Below, piece by piece: positions 11,601 to 21,842 of a stretch of DNA of 64,000 bases (its first letter is position 1; each line of letters begins with the position of its first letter). This DNA is from Heterodera schachtii (Eukaryota; Nematoda; Chromadorea; Rhabditida; Heteroderidae), in NCBI GenBank assembly GCA_023374025.1, contig SIJG01000008.1:984215-1048214 (forward strand), given 5' to 3'. The notes under the pieces are model-generated. The model was not told the origin of the DNA and did not search any database. It saw only the letters and a list, made by a program, of their open reading frames with translations. The translations under genes were made by a program, and so were the position numbers.

Positions 11601-12878
11601 TGACGCGAAGTGTGCCTTTGAGGCGTTGGCCTACTCGAAGAAGCACACTCCGAGCGGGGGACGGCCGCTGTTTTTGGAGTGGGCGCCATCCGACGTTTTT
11701 GACGAGGCGCACCCCCTCAGAGCAATTCGACAGTCAGTTTTACGGGGAATTGGCGGGGGGTTAATGGCCAACTCATTAAAGCTTTTTGCTAATTAACTAA
11801 TTATTGCATAAATCATTCTTGTCCCAATGATTGTAATGCCTTTTTCTCGCCTTTCTCAGTTACGGCTATCAGCAAAAGGGTCAAACTTCCGCCCTTTCTG
11901 ATGACCCATCATCAGTTGGGCATCAGTCCCCAGCGGAGACGAAAATGGAAAAGACAGACGGAGAAAGAGGGGGAGAAGAAACAGGCAAATTGGAGGAGAA
12001 ACCGAAGAAAGAGGGGGAGGAGAAGGAGGACGAGAAACACACCAAAATACTCGTCAGAAATGTGCCTTTCCAGGTTATGTTATGCCACCCACTAATTAGG
12101 GGATTATCATGGATTAATAAATTTTTTCGAAATTTTTTCTAAAAATCGCTTAAAAAAATTTTCAAGAATTTTGCCCATGGAATTTTCATACTCGAAAAAT
12201 TTTTAATATTTTTTATTGAAAGTTTCTAATTTTGAAAATTAAAAAAAAATTTCTTAGGCATTGTTAAGTAGGTCCCCGGCGAAATTTTGGGGTGCACCCC
12301 TAATTAGTGTGGTAGAAAATGCAAAAAAAAAATATTTTTGAAAACTTCGGCTTCAGGCGAATATCAAGGAGCTTACGCAGCTGTTTTCCGCATTTGGTGA
12401 ACTCAACTTCATCCGATTACCAAAAAAGGTAAATTCAGCAAAATAAAAGCGAAGGCAAAAGTTGGAATTTTGATTTCGGAGAATTATTATGTGCCTTTCT
12501 GAACTGTGACACAATTGGCCAGAAACCGAAATATTTTGGAATACCCAAGGCACACATTTGGATATTTTTAAATTTAAATATTTTACAATATTAATTTTAT
12601 TCTAACCCATCACCATTCAATCATTTTTCTAGCCCGGCTCCGAAGGCCACCGCGGCTTTTGTTTCGCCGAATTTCTCTCCGTGAGTGACGCGCGCCGCGC
12701 CATGGACGCGCTGATGCACTCCACCCATTTGTACGGCCGACGGTTGGTGTTGGAGTGGGCCAAACCGAGCGAAGAAAGCGCGGAGGAGAAGCGACAGCGA
12801 ACGCAGGACAGAATGGCAATGGCCGCGGGCGTTGCCGGACAACGGGCGAAGAAAAGGCCGAAGATGCAATCATTTTAG
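8636..12878 (+). CDS. rbd-1: RBM19/MRD1-type multi-RRM ribosome-biogenesis protein (RBD-1 ortholog)
   Basis: RBM19/Mrd1 proteins act in the nucleolus in 18S rRNA processing. Exons: 8636-8745, 8803-9025, 9131-9225, 9363-9451, 9569-9765, 10369-10535, 10758-10871, 11044-11327, 11561-11732, 11860-12073, 12357-12428 and 12633-12878. Four RRMs are visible: N-terminal (LIVKNLPCG, FAFVGFSS), second (RLFLRNLPF, GYALCTFIFPEHAV, then GRMLHIIAG), third (TTILVKNL, GITAIVEM, FLEWAP) and last (KILVRNVPF, LFSAFGEL, HSTHLYGRRLVLEWA). Between RRM2 and RRM3 the family block WNALFLGTDAVAE and VRVAMAEARLVRETRKFLLDNGV is well kept. Two RRMs of six-RRM animal RBM19 are not seen: the atypical second one and the fifth. 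The 3' end of exon 6 is uncertain (GTGGGC donor) and the acceptor at 10368 is weak. Confidence 0.92.
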
Positions 12879-13326
12879 AGCCACTTTCAAGAATTGGCAC
12901 TTTTAACCGTTAATTACATTATTATTATTATTTGTTTACGGAATGGTCCGTCCATCTTGCGAAAAAAATGTTGTTACTGTGTCATTTGTTTTACACAATT
13001 TACACATAAAAAGAGATCATCACCAATTTATTACAATCAAAAACTGGCTTATTCAATGGTACACACATGATTTTCACACAAAAATGCATAATTTCAATTG
13101 CCAAATTGGGCAAAGATGAGTTATCATGTAAAAACAACTACCCCTTTGCAGTGCTGTGCAAGACCAAAACGTGGTTTTTAAAAATTTCCTATTCAGAAAA
13201 TTCTCCAATTTCTCAAGTCTCGACTCCGAGAGTCCCCCCCCCCCCCGGAAAAAGTGGGCCGGGTGTTTACGTCTTGCACAGTACCACACTCCGTTTCATT
13301 GGAATCTCCGCATAATATCCCTCTCC
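12879..13326. other. Short 3'-3' spacer
   Basis: This is convergent space between the RBM19-like gene and SLBP copy 2. It has a C-run at 13217-13226. No gene or RNA was seen. Confidence 0.4.
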
Positions 13327-14970
13327 TCATTTATTGGAGGTTCGTCCCCGCTTCTTCGCCTCCAGCTTTGGCCGCTTCTTCACCTCCACCCATCCGTCGT
13401 CCTCTTTTACCGTCGATGGCATTGCCCCATTTGTCTTTTGCTGTTGCATTTCCCTTTTCGGCACCACCAAGTCGCTGAAATCGGTCGGCCCTCGCACTGT
13501 TTTGCTATCGGCGGAAGCAGTGCCCGTCACTGATGGTGCCGCTGTCCCATTCGGTTCCGGCATCGGCTTCATCGTCGACTCGTCCTCCACGGCGAACGCG
13601 TTGCCAACGCCGCAGGCGACCAGCGTCGTCTCATCACCGCCGCCGCGCAGAGTGTTCAGGTCGAAGTGTCCTGTTTGTGTGTACATTCGTGAAAGATTCA
13701 GACTTTATCGAAATAGAAAAAATTTTTACCCAGGGGATGGGGGGGGGGGGAACACCACGCCGTACCGACAAACATTCCCCACCTCGAGGAGCAGGACAAA
13801 ACACGCGATCCGAAATGTCTCGAACGAATTTTGGACTAAATTTTTTTCTTTCTCAACCAAAAAATATTCGTGGTATTGTACGAAAACATTTGACAAACAA
13901 TGCTACACGATAGAACTCTCAAACAACCGGAATACTTAATTTGGTTAACAATGAAAAAAAAATTATGGGACAAAAAATCTTCCGGCGACGTTTTGGGGTG
14001 CACTGTCAGCCGCCCCACCCCCTCCCCATAGAATTCGGAGATTCACTTCGAATTCCCTCCCCCCCCCCCATTCGCTACATTTAACTGACCCATAATTGAG
14101 GCCACGTTGTCCGCTTCGTTGTTGTTGCCGCCACTGCCGAAGCTCAATGTGCGTGCTTTTTTCTGCAACGGCGCCGGCGACTCGCCGCCGCTTTCGCTGC
14201 ACTCCGACGGACAGCGCGAGCCGCACACGCTCGAGGTGGGCGTCTCGCCCGCCCACTCGTAAATGGCCAACTTCCACAGACGGACCTGTGGGAAAGGGCA
14301 AAAACGGCACAATTAAACTGACCGAAACAGTTCCATAATTAATCATAAATAACTAACTCAGTCACGACTCCCCCCCCCCCCGGGAAAAGATGGGCAACAG
14401 CACCCGTTCCGCTCTCGCCCACCTGTTTGTCCCACGAGCGACGCGTGTGGTTGGTGTATTTGTTGGGTGTGCGCGGGTGAGGGCCCTTTTTGCGCGCAAA
14501 TTTGGGAATTTGGGACAGGTAGCGCTTGTAGGTCGGCTTCTCCTTCATCTTCTGCAGTTCCTTGTCCCGCCGTTCCAACGTCGCTTCGTCCGTGCACCAT
14601 CCCTGGAAAAGTGCCGAAAAATTGATTTTGTTTCTCTTTCGGGGTTTGTCTCTGGTAAAATAAACGCCAAACTGACCTTGTTCGGCTCCGCCCATCCTTT
14701 TTGTGGGGTTGGCAAAATATGACGGCGTTTGTTGGGCGCGGACGATGAGACAACGGACGGAGTGGTGGACAGTGCCGTGCCTTTGCTCCGCTCCCTCTCC
14801 TCCTCGTCAATGATGTCGACCCACGAACGGTTGGCAAAGTCGGAGTCGTCGAAGAGGGAAAAGTCGAACTGAAAGGGAGCAAATGCATTTATTGAGGGAA
14901 TGAAGTGATTTTGCCTTAAAACGGTCTTAACTGTAAACACTGTATTTCGGGGTGCAAGAAACTGAGTCAT
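13327..14970 (-). CDS. cdl-1: SLBP (histone RNA hairpin-binding protein), fullest copy
   Basis: Exons from 3' to 5': 13327-13670, 14090-14285, 14423-14602, 14677-14868, and an upstream start that may simply read through to the ATG at 14970. The N-terminal exon has FDFSLFDDSDFANRSW then DIIDEEE. Exons 3 and 2 carry the RNA-binding domain: LERRDKELQKM, PTYKRYLSQIP, HPRTPNK, TRRSWDKQ, VRLWKLAIYEW. The C-terminal exon encodes a Gly/Thr/Ser-containing region ending in a Lys/Arg-rich tail. All splice phases agree. The product would bind histone pre-mRNA stem-loops in nucleus and cytoplasm. The 180-nt RNA-binding exon is the same length in the paralog at 7.9 kb. The true first exon is unsettled: ATG 14970 in frame, or a further exon upstream such as the related one at 16748-17140. 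Confidence 0.88.
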
Positions 14971-16747
14971 TTTGCAGAAAAACAAGGCACACGACTAACA
15001 ATAACCAATTAATTCAAATTTCGGAATAGCCGACGGACGAATTTAAGCTTCCAAAAAAATTTAATATGAGTTAGGATGGAGCAGTCAAGAAAAAGATAAA
15101 TAAACATTTAGTTTTTTATTGAAAAAGATTATTAAATTGAATATGCAACGCAAAAGCCCCGTTTTAAAATGAGCTGTCAAATTCAGAAACTTTAGGTAAA
15201 CAATAAATAAATATGATGGCATAAGGGGAGAGGGGAGGGCGGATAAGCAAAACACAAATAAGAGAAAAGCATTTCGGAGAAGGGGAAAATGGGCAGAGCA
15301 ACCGCAACATCAGAACACAGACTGATGAGAGACATAAATAAACCAAAAGTGACGAGGGGAGGGGGGAAAGAATTGGGTGTAATATTAATGAGGGGGAAAA
15401 CAGGCACTTCCAAGGAGCAAATTACGGCACAGAAAAACAGAATGACCCACGCGCGAGCCCCGGAGGGGAAATGGGCCGAAATCAAAGAAAAAGCAATGGG
15501 AGGGGGCGTGGCCAAAGGGGCAATAAAACGAGGAAAATCGAAAACAAAAAAGGGAAAGGAGGTCAAGGCCATATGGGAGGAGCAGTGAAAGAATGCCGTA
15601 ATCACATTAAAGGGGGCGGGGAGATGACAGATGAGCGGAACAAAATTGGACAAATGATTAATTGATGAGACGGGGATGGCACGGAATGTGCCGAAACGGT
15701 CGAAAGTAGGTCACAATTTGCATAATTGGCGGGAAAATGAATGCAAAAGGTCTGCAAAAGCAGTGGGACAACAGCCCAAGTGAATGAAGTGCTCCGACAT
15801 TGGCATTTTGCGCGCGCAATTTTAGGCGCCAAACACACATTTATGACGCCAATCTTTGTTAGGAATTAGGCAAAAAAAAAATTATCGAAAAAATTTTATG
15901 TTTTTCACCACGTTATTATAGTAATTACTTTTTTTGTGTTCTTTGCGCCAATAATTTTCCAAAAAGGCATATCCAGAGAAAAAAAAAAAAGCTTTTTAGT
16001 CATTTTGTTAAGATTTTGGCACAAATACAGGGAGGGTAACTAGGGTTACTGCTTGTTTTTTTCGGCTAATTTAAAAAAAAAAACTTTTGGGGAAGGGAGG
16101 CTCCGGCGATGTGGGAAAAATTGGGAAACCTTTTTAGCAAAAATTCCATTTTGCCCTTAAAAATTTCGGTTTGGAAAGGTCGTTGGGACTTTTCCTGCAC
16201 AAATGATCAGCAGAAATTGACAAATAGACCGATAAACAGAAGAATTGTGAAAAGGATTGGCTCCAAATACTAAAAAAATGCTTTGGAAAAGGTTAATAAT
16301 GGAAGTCTCTGGTAGTGTTGAAAAAAAAGAGAGGGGCGGAGTTCTTGGGGACATTTTTCCAAATCCAAGAAAAGTTTTTTTCAATCCCAAATAGCCTAAA
16401 CAGCATAAGAAAATACGGTCTTCTGGGGACCGCTATTGGAGGTTGAATTTTTTTTTTTTTAATAATTGTTTTTTTTTGACATAGAATGTCTGGGGCGCAT
16501 ATCATTTGGAAATCTTGGGACAAAGACCAAAAAATAAATAAATAAATGATTTCCCATCAGAATTCTTTTTGGTTACCCAACTGACCAAATGCCTTGGCCC
16601 AAATAAAAATTGTTTTCTAATGGACACCAAAAAGCAAAGGAACATTCCCAAATGCGACTACTCAAATTTACCCTTTTAAATTTTATTTCGGTTTTTTTAT
16701 CACTGATACTTTAAGGGTTAGCAATGAATTTGCAGTGACAAATTAGA
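14971..16747. other. Intergenic or long 5' region of SLBP
   Basis: The plus strand at 15180-15700 is purine-rich, with G-runs. A 99-codon open frame from an ATG at 15289 to 15588 is very basic, but no homology or splice support was seen. The rest is AT-rich with short A and T runs. No other gene was supported. Confidence 0.35.
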
Positions 16748-17140
16748 TTAGCCTCTTAATTTTGATGACGACACTTTGGAAAATGTTCCCCCGTGGGTGC
16801 GTTTTCTGTAGGCAAATTCCCCCCTCCCCTCCATTTTGCCGACCTTTTGCGCCTTCGGCACATTCTCTTCCTTCTCCGCTCTTTCGCTGTTGCGTCGCTT
16901 ATTGCTGGAGGAAGCGGAAGACGAAGCGACCGCAGCTATTGGAGGGGCAGCGGCCGCGGCGGTTGTTTCAGCGGTCGCCGCTTTTCCTTTGTGCGTCTTC
17001 CGCGCCGCCGCCTCCTCCTCGTCAATGAGTTCGACCCACGAACGATTCGCGAATTCGGAGTCGTCGAAAAGGGAAAAATCTAACTGAAAGGGGCAGGGGA
17101 AAACGCTTAGCTTACCAACATTGGACTTTCGAAAACCCAT
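16748..17140 (-). pseudogene. Isolated SLBP N-terminal exon copy (duplicate or alternative first exon)
   Basis: An open frame from ATG 17140 contains LDFSLFDDSEFANRSW and ELIDEEE, the same block as in the SLBP at 14.7-14.9 kb, preceded by an acceptor (CCCCTTTCAG before 17083). It continues with Ala/Ser-rich sequence and NKRR, then basic residues. No RNA-binding domain follows before the stop at 16748. A possible phase-0 donor (AAG then GTCGGC, near 16840) would let it splice to the RNA-binding exon at 14602, making it an alternative N-terminus of that gene. Otherwise it is a truncated duplicate. Confidence 0.6.
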
Positions 17141-17321
17141 TTTTTACCATTATACAAATTATAAAAAGGTCTGAATTAATTTTCTAAAAAACTGATTTCT
17201 TAAATTAGGACAATTGCGAAGCAAATATGTAAAAATTTAAACCGATTTTGGGACATGAAACAAAAGCACGGACTGATTTTTTATTTGGTTCGAAAAGTGA
17301 CATTCATCCATTTCATTTCTT

Positions 17322-17456
17322 TCAGTTCCTTAATACAAATAACCCCAAAATGCCAACTTTTTGTGGTGGTTCCTCTTTCTGCTGCTCCTTTTCTTCTTCT
17401 TTTATTCGTCTGCTGTTCTGTAACTCGGCCAATTTGGCACGTAAAGCATTTTGCAT
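17322..17456 (-). CDS. Possible small coiled-coil exon or 44-aa protein
   Basis: ATG 17456 opens a frame with ALRAKLAELQ then a Glu/Lys/Gln-rich stretch, PPQKVGIL and a stop at 17322. Composition favours coding on this strand, and the frame is also open upstream of the ATG. It could be the last exon of a minus-strand gene whose 5' part lies near 17.5-18.3 kb. The family is not recognised. Confidence 0.35.
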   Translation of the reverse strand: MQNALRAKLAELQNSRRIKEEEKEQQKEEPPQKVGILGLFVLRN

Positions 17457-18005
17457 TTTGGTTTTAAAACACCTTTAAAAAATATCAATTAAATAAAAAT
17501 AAGTCTATTTCAAGAAAATTTTCAAAGTTCTACAAGTGCTAAGCAAAGGCACTCCCTTTGTTCGACTTTTTAGTCTCAAAATAGAGAAAATTGGGCGTAA
17601 TTTAAGGTGTAAAAACACTTTAAAGTATTTTGAATTTTATTAAAAATTAAAGCGTGGCCTAGCACCAAAATTTTTCTCTGTGAGATTATTTTTGTGAGTA
17701 ACTAAATTTTTGAACGTTTCTTGGTTTATATTTCCAAGTCTGGTAATTCTCGAGTTAAATTAATTTAAATATTTTTTTACCGGTAAAACATTCGCGCTAA
17801 TAAATTTAAAAATTGGCGGCCATTTAAGCGAAAGATTTTTATTTATGCATCAAAATATAAAATCTTTTAAGTGAATAATCTAAGGGACTCGGAACTCGTG
17901 CTGAATAAGTCATATCTTTGATGTTCTCGATTTATTGATTTTTAGCCTCGGAAATCAAATTTTAAATCGGAAGGCGATTAATTCATTTCTCTTTCTACTT
18001 AATGT

Positions 18006-18257
18006 CTAAATTGTAAGATTAAGAAAACTTTCACTAAATACTGGGCACCAAAATAAGAGCGCCAATTGCGTAAGAAAAAGAAGAAAAGGCTGTGCAATTA
18101 GTGCTAATTTGATTGTTCCCACAAAACACAAAAAAATGATGGGGAAAACATTCGCTCGGCCCGCTTTGTTCGTGTGACGTTGCGATCGATCACCGATCTC
18201 CCGTAAATGCTCAACATCAAAACCGTTGAAAGTGAGCTGAATTCGCCCGTCTTGCAT
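18006..18257 (-). CDS. Hypothetical ORF, polar start and hydrophobic end
   Basis: An 83-codon frame from ATG 18257 contains QLTFNGFDVEHLREIGDRSQ followed by a hydrophobic C-terminal half. The polar half looks like real coding sequence and is open further upstream (KTDRKTIS). The hydrophobic half may be intron read-through after a donor that I cannot place. Function unknown. Confidence 0.3.
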   Translation of the reverse strand: MQDGRIQLTFNGFDVEHLREIGDRSQRHTNKAGRANVFPIIFLCFVGTIKLALIAQPFLLFLTQLALLFWCPVFSESFLNLTI

Positions 18258-19219
18258 GCTGATTGTTTTGCGATCAGTTTTGACTTGCCCATTAGCAAAC
18301 TCAAAAAAAAGGCAAAATTAAATTCATTAGAAAAGGCGGTTTTTTATTGATTCCATATTTTTCCCCACTTATTCAGTTTAAAATCGAGTAAAAAAATATT
18401 TTAGCCTAGTTTGAAGCTTTTAGGATGCTTTTTTTCCATATTTAACTTTTTCATTGAAAAATTATTTTCTTCGAATTAATAATTGAAATCAAATATTTTA
18501 AAATTATTTTTTGGCAATTTAGGATTTAAGTTTGTTTTAAATTGACTTAAAGAATTTATTTGATTAATTCTTTACGAGTTGATTCCACCATTTTGTTACC
18601 CTCCCAGCAAAGTGAATGAATTTTTAGCCCAGTTTATGTTTTGTGTTAAGCCTATAAAAGGGGATGTTAAAGCGTGTTGATGGGTTCATTTATTTTAAAT
18701 TAATAATAATAATTTTCCATTCAATTGTGTTGTAATATCATCTCTAAATTCCTTTTTACATTCCTTTGGGTGCCCACACTCATTAACGGGTTTTTTGATT
18801 ATGCGGTTAACCCAAAATATAATTACCTAAAAGTGTACCGGAAATTAAACTAAGCACTTGGAAAATTTGGTGGGGTCTTTTGCCAAATTCTCTCATTGAA
18901 AAGTAAACATAAGGAAAAACAACAAATCACTTAATAAATTTACGCGAATTGAAAATTCCTTTTTCAAGGAAAAATTTCTTCTTTTTCTTCAAAAAATTTT
19001 TGCTATGGAAAAAACAATTAGCAATTGGAGAAGCAATTTACAACAACATTCTGTTTTGATTGATTTTGCACCTTTTCCTTCTCCCTTTGTCCCAATTATT
19101 ATTATTACGAACAAATTTACCAATTTTATTTAAAAAAATAAAGTACCAACTTTTTTCATAATTTTATTATTGCTATTTCGACTAATTAATTATTCAATTT
19201 GATAATTAATGTTATTCAT
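18258..19219. other. Intergenic, AT-rich
   Basis: No gene was seen. The region is AT-rich with poly-A and poly-T patches. The last part is the 5' region of the GPCR gene. Confidence 0.4.
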
Positions 19220-21183
19220 ATGTATGGTATGCATACAATGAACACTTCTGCTGGCAACAAAACAAACATTGTCATTGGCGATGAAGTCATTTACGTGCCA
19301 TTTGTCATTTCCATTTTTGGCCTAATTGGCAACTTTTTAACATTTATCACAATTATTAAGACGAACCTTCGCAAGGTAAAACTTTTAAGAACTTCGAAAC
19401 TTTTTTAATTTCTTGTCCAAAAAATTGGAATTCCCGAACCCAAAAAGCCGAGGTTTTTGCGATCTGTGAATAATCAAAAACCGAATTTCCCTTAAAATTC
19501 CTTGATATAGCCGCCCTTAATTAGTTCATTAGTATACCTATTAATTTTAAAATTGTGACTCATTGCCATCCCTTAGAATTACGTGAACAAATACATTTTG
19601 GTGCTGTTGGCCTCCGATTCGCTGGTCCTTCTCAGCATGTTCGTGCGAATGTTTGTCAATTTGGACACCGTCAGTTTCGCCCTTTGCTTCTCCGTCCGTT
19701 TCACTTGGAACACGGCAATTTACGTGAGCAATTTCGCCATCATTTCGCTGACCATTGAGCGGTTCTTCGCCATCGTTTACCCTCTCCAACATTTGAGGGT
19801 AATTTTATTTAAATGGAAATAATTGGTCAAATATTTCATTTTATATCATAAAAATATTTCGGCATTTTATCTGTGCCCTTTTCCTTCTCCCCTACAGTAT
19901 TCCGGGCTCAACCGGTGGAAAGTGATCTGTGCCTGGCTGTTCCTTTTGCTTCTGATCAGTTGCCATCACTTTTTTGCACTGCGCAAAACTGCGCATGATT
20001 CTGTGACAGTTCAATTTTCATCCACCGGCTCTTTCAAGTGCAGCTATGACACGGAACGGAAATTTGTCGATGTAAAATTTAAATAAATTAATTTAATTTT
20101 GAAATTTCAAATTTCATGTTAAGGTGATTTTCCATTTTCCAAGGCTTTTGCTCCAATTTATTCTCACTTTCGTCGTAGTAATTGTCGTTAACATTTTCAT
20201 CATTATCAAACTCCGCTCGCGTTATGTGATAATCGGTGGGCAGAAGCAAATTTTGAAAAATAAACAGACAAAAAATAAAAACGCTAATTTGTAAATGTAA
20301 ATGGACTTGAAAACTTATCTTAATCACATTTTAATGACACAGAAAATTTTTGTACGTTCCCGGAAAATGCGTCAGTAATACAGTATTGCTAAATTAAAGT
20401 ACAGTAGCATTACGAATATTGTAAAAGATCGAAATTGTTTAAAAACTTCGTTCTGAATTTTTTCAATTAAGTTTCTTAAAGGTTCAAAAAAATTGAAAAT
20501 TTGGCCAAATCCCTAAAATAAATGCACTGTAAATAGTTGTTGTAAGCTTGTTTACATACCAACCCAGATAAATAATATAATACTATCGGATCTCGTTCTT
20601 TCAAGAAATTCTGATTCACTGACCCATTTTCCGGTCACGGTGAAAACGCTAATTGATACATTTAGCAAACAAATGAACTAAAATAACTTTTGAAAAATTA
20701 CAACAAAACTTTAAGGCGAGACGGGTCCCGGCGAAATGCGTGCCACCAATGTTTTGTTGGCCGTCGTCCCTTTCGTTTACGTCCTTTTCAATTTCATGTA
20801 CAACCTCAAAAACTTTCTCAAATTCTTCCAAACGAACAAAAGTCAGAATATTTTTCTCGAGCATCATTATTGGTTCGTTGTCGGCAGTTACTTTTTATTC
20901 TGTGCCAATTTTGCGCTCAATTTTATCCTTTACTCAATGATAAGGTAATTGTACAATCAGCACATTTAATCATTTTGGGTTTTAATTAATTAATTAATCA
21001 CTAATTAATTAATTAAGCCCGGTGTTTCGGAAAGAATTTTGTCGCAAATGGCTTCGAAAAAGGGCAACAATAAGGCCAAGGTCCACCACAATGACAACAA
21101 AAGATGTGCAGACGGAAAGTGCCAAAAAGAGTCTCCAAATGAAACCAATCGAAACGAAAACAGCGGCAGAGACAATAATTTAA
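19220..21183 (+). CDS. Seven-transmembrane GPCR, rhodopsin-like peptide-receptor type
   Basis: Exons: about 19220-19375, 19577-19798, 19898-20071, 20124 to about 20230, about 20716-20944 and 21018-21183. TM1 is FVISIFGLIGNFLTFI, with the family N in GN. TM2 is YILVLLASDSLVLLS with the conserved D. TM3 ends ISLTIERFFAIVYPLQH, so the DRY motif is replaced by IERF. TM4 has CAWLFLLLL, TM5 FILTFVVVIVVNIFIIIK, TM6 VLLAVVPFVYVLFN, and TM7 FALNFILYS, a variant of NPxxY. The basic intracellular tail ends at TAA 21181. An N-glycosylation-type N-T-S and N-K-T lie in the short N-terminus. Several in-frame ATGs (19220, 19229, 19238) could start it. It is probably a membrane receptor for a neuropeptide of FMRFamide type, but the ligand is inference. 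The exon 4 donor is uncertain. Confidence 0.85.
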
Positions 21184-21540
21184 GGACGCTGAAAATAATT
21201 AAATGAAAAAATTGTGCAATTTAAAGAAATTGTAAATTTACCAAAAGGGAAAGTGTCTAATAAATAAATTTTCTGGAGAGAATATTGTGCCAAAAAATGA
21301 ATTCATTTGCCATCACTGCTTATTAGGCTGTAGCGACAAAGGCACATCAAAACGGCACAATAAACGCCGTTTCCTATTAAGGAAATGCCAACAAACAGCA
21401 AAACAAATCCGAATCTTTAGTAAGCCATCCATCACTTTGACAACAACAGTTCATGCAAAACAAAGAAGCACACATTCTTGGACAACTTTTGTTTTTATAG
21501 GGGTGCCGTTTAATGGACAAAACTGATTGGAACCTCTAAA
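21184..21540. other. 3' flank of GPCR gene
   Basis: Contains AATAAA-like signals near 21260. No gene was seen. Confidence 0.4.
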
Positions 21541-21619
21541 GGGAGTGCCATTGCTCATTTGTCAGTTGGTTAGAGCATTCCACGGTTGGAAATGCCGTGG
21601 GTTCGAGTCCCAATGGGCT
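21541..21619 (+). tRNA. Degenerate tRNA-like sequence
   Basis: An A-box-like GTTGGTTAGAGC and a good B box GGGTTCGAGTCCC are the right distance apart, with a T-stem and an AATGGGC 3' end that partly pairs with the 5' end. The anticodon arm is too long to fold normally, so this is more likely a tRNA pseudogene or tRNA-derived repeat than a working tRNA. Confidence 0.4.
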
Positions 21620-21842
21620 AGTAATCTTTTATGTTCTACAAAGTAAAATTATGATTTAACTCTTACATAATTACGTTTTTGTTGCATTGCGGCGGGGAGA
21701 GAAAACAAAAAGGGTGGGGAAGAAATTAAAAATAGGGCAAATATTAAACACAGATTTAAAAAAAGATTTTTTTGGGCCTGATTGGCCTCCAACCGCTGTG
21801 CCCCCCCCCCTTTCCGTCCATTTCATTTTGCAATTAATTGGC

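Noticed and set aside
13334..13939. 201-codon plus-strand frame
   Set aside because: It lies opposite the SLBP C-terminal exon, which has homology and splice support.
15192..15840. Minus-strand hydrophobic frames
   Set aside because: They are the complement of a purine-rich tract; hydrophobicity follows from composition.
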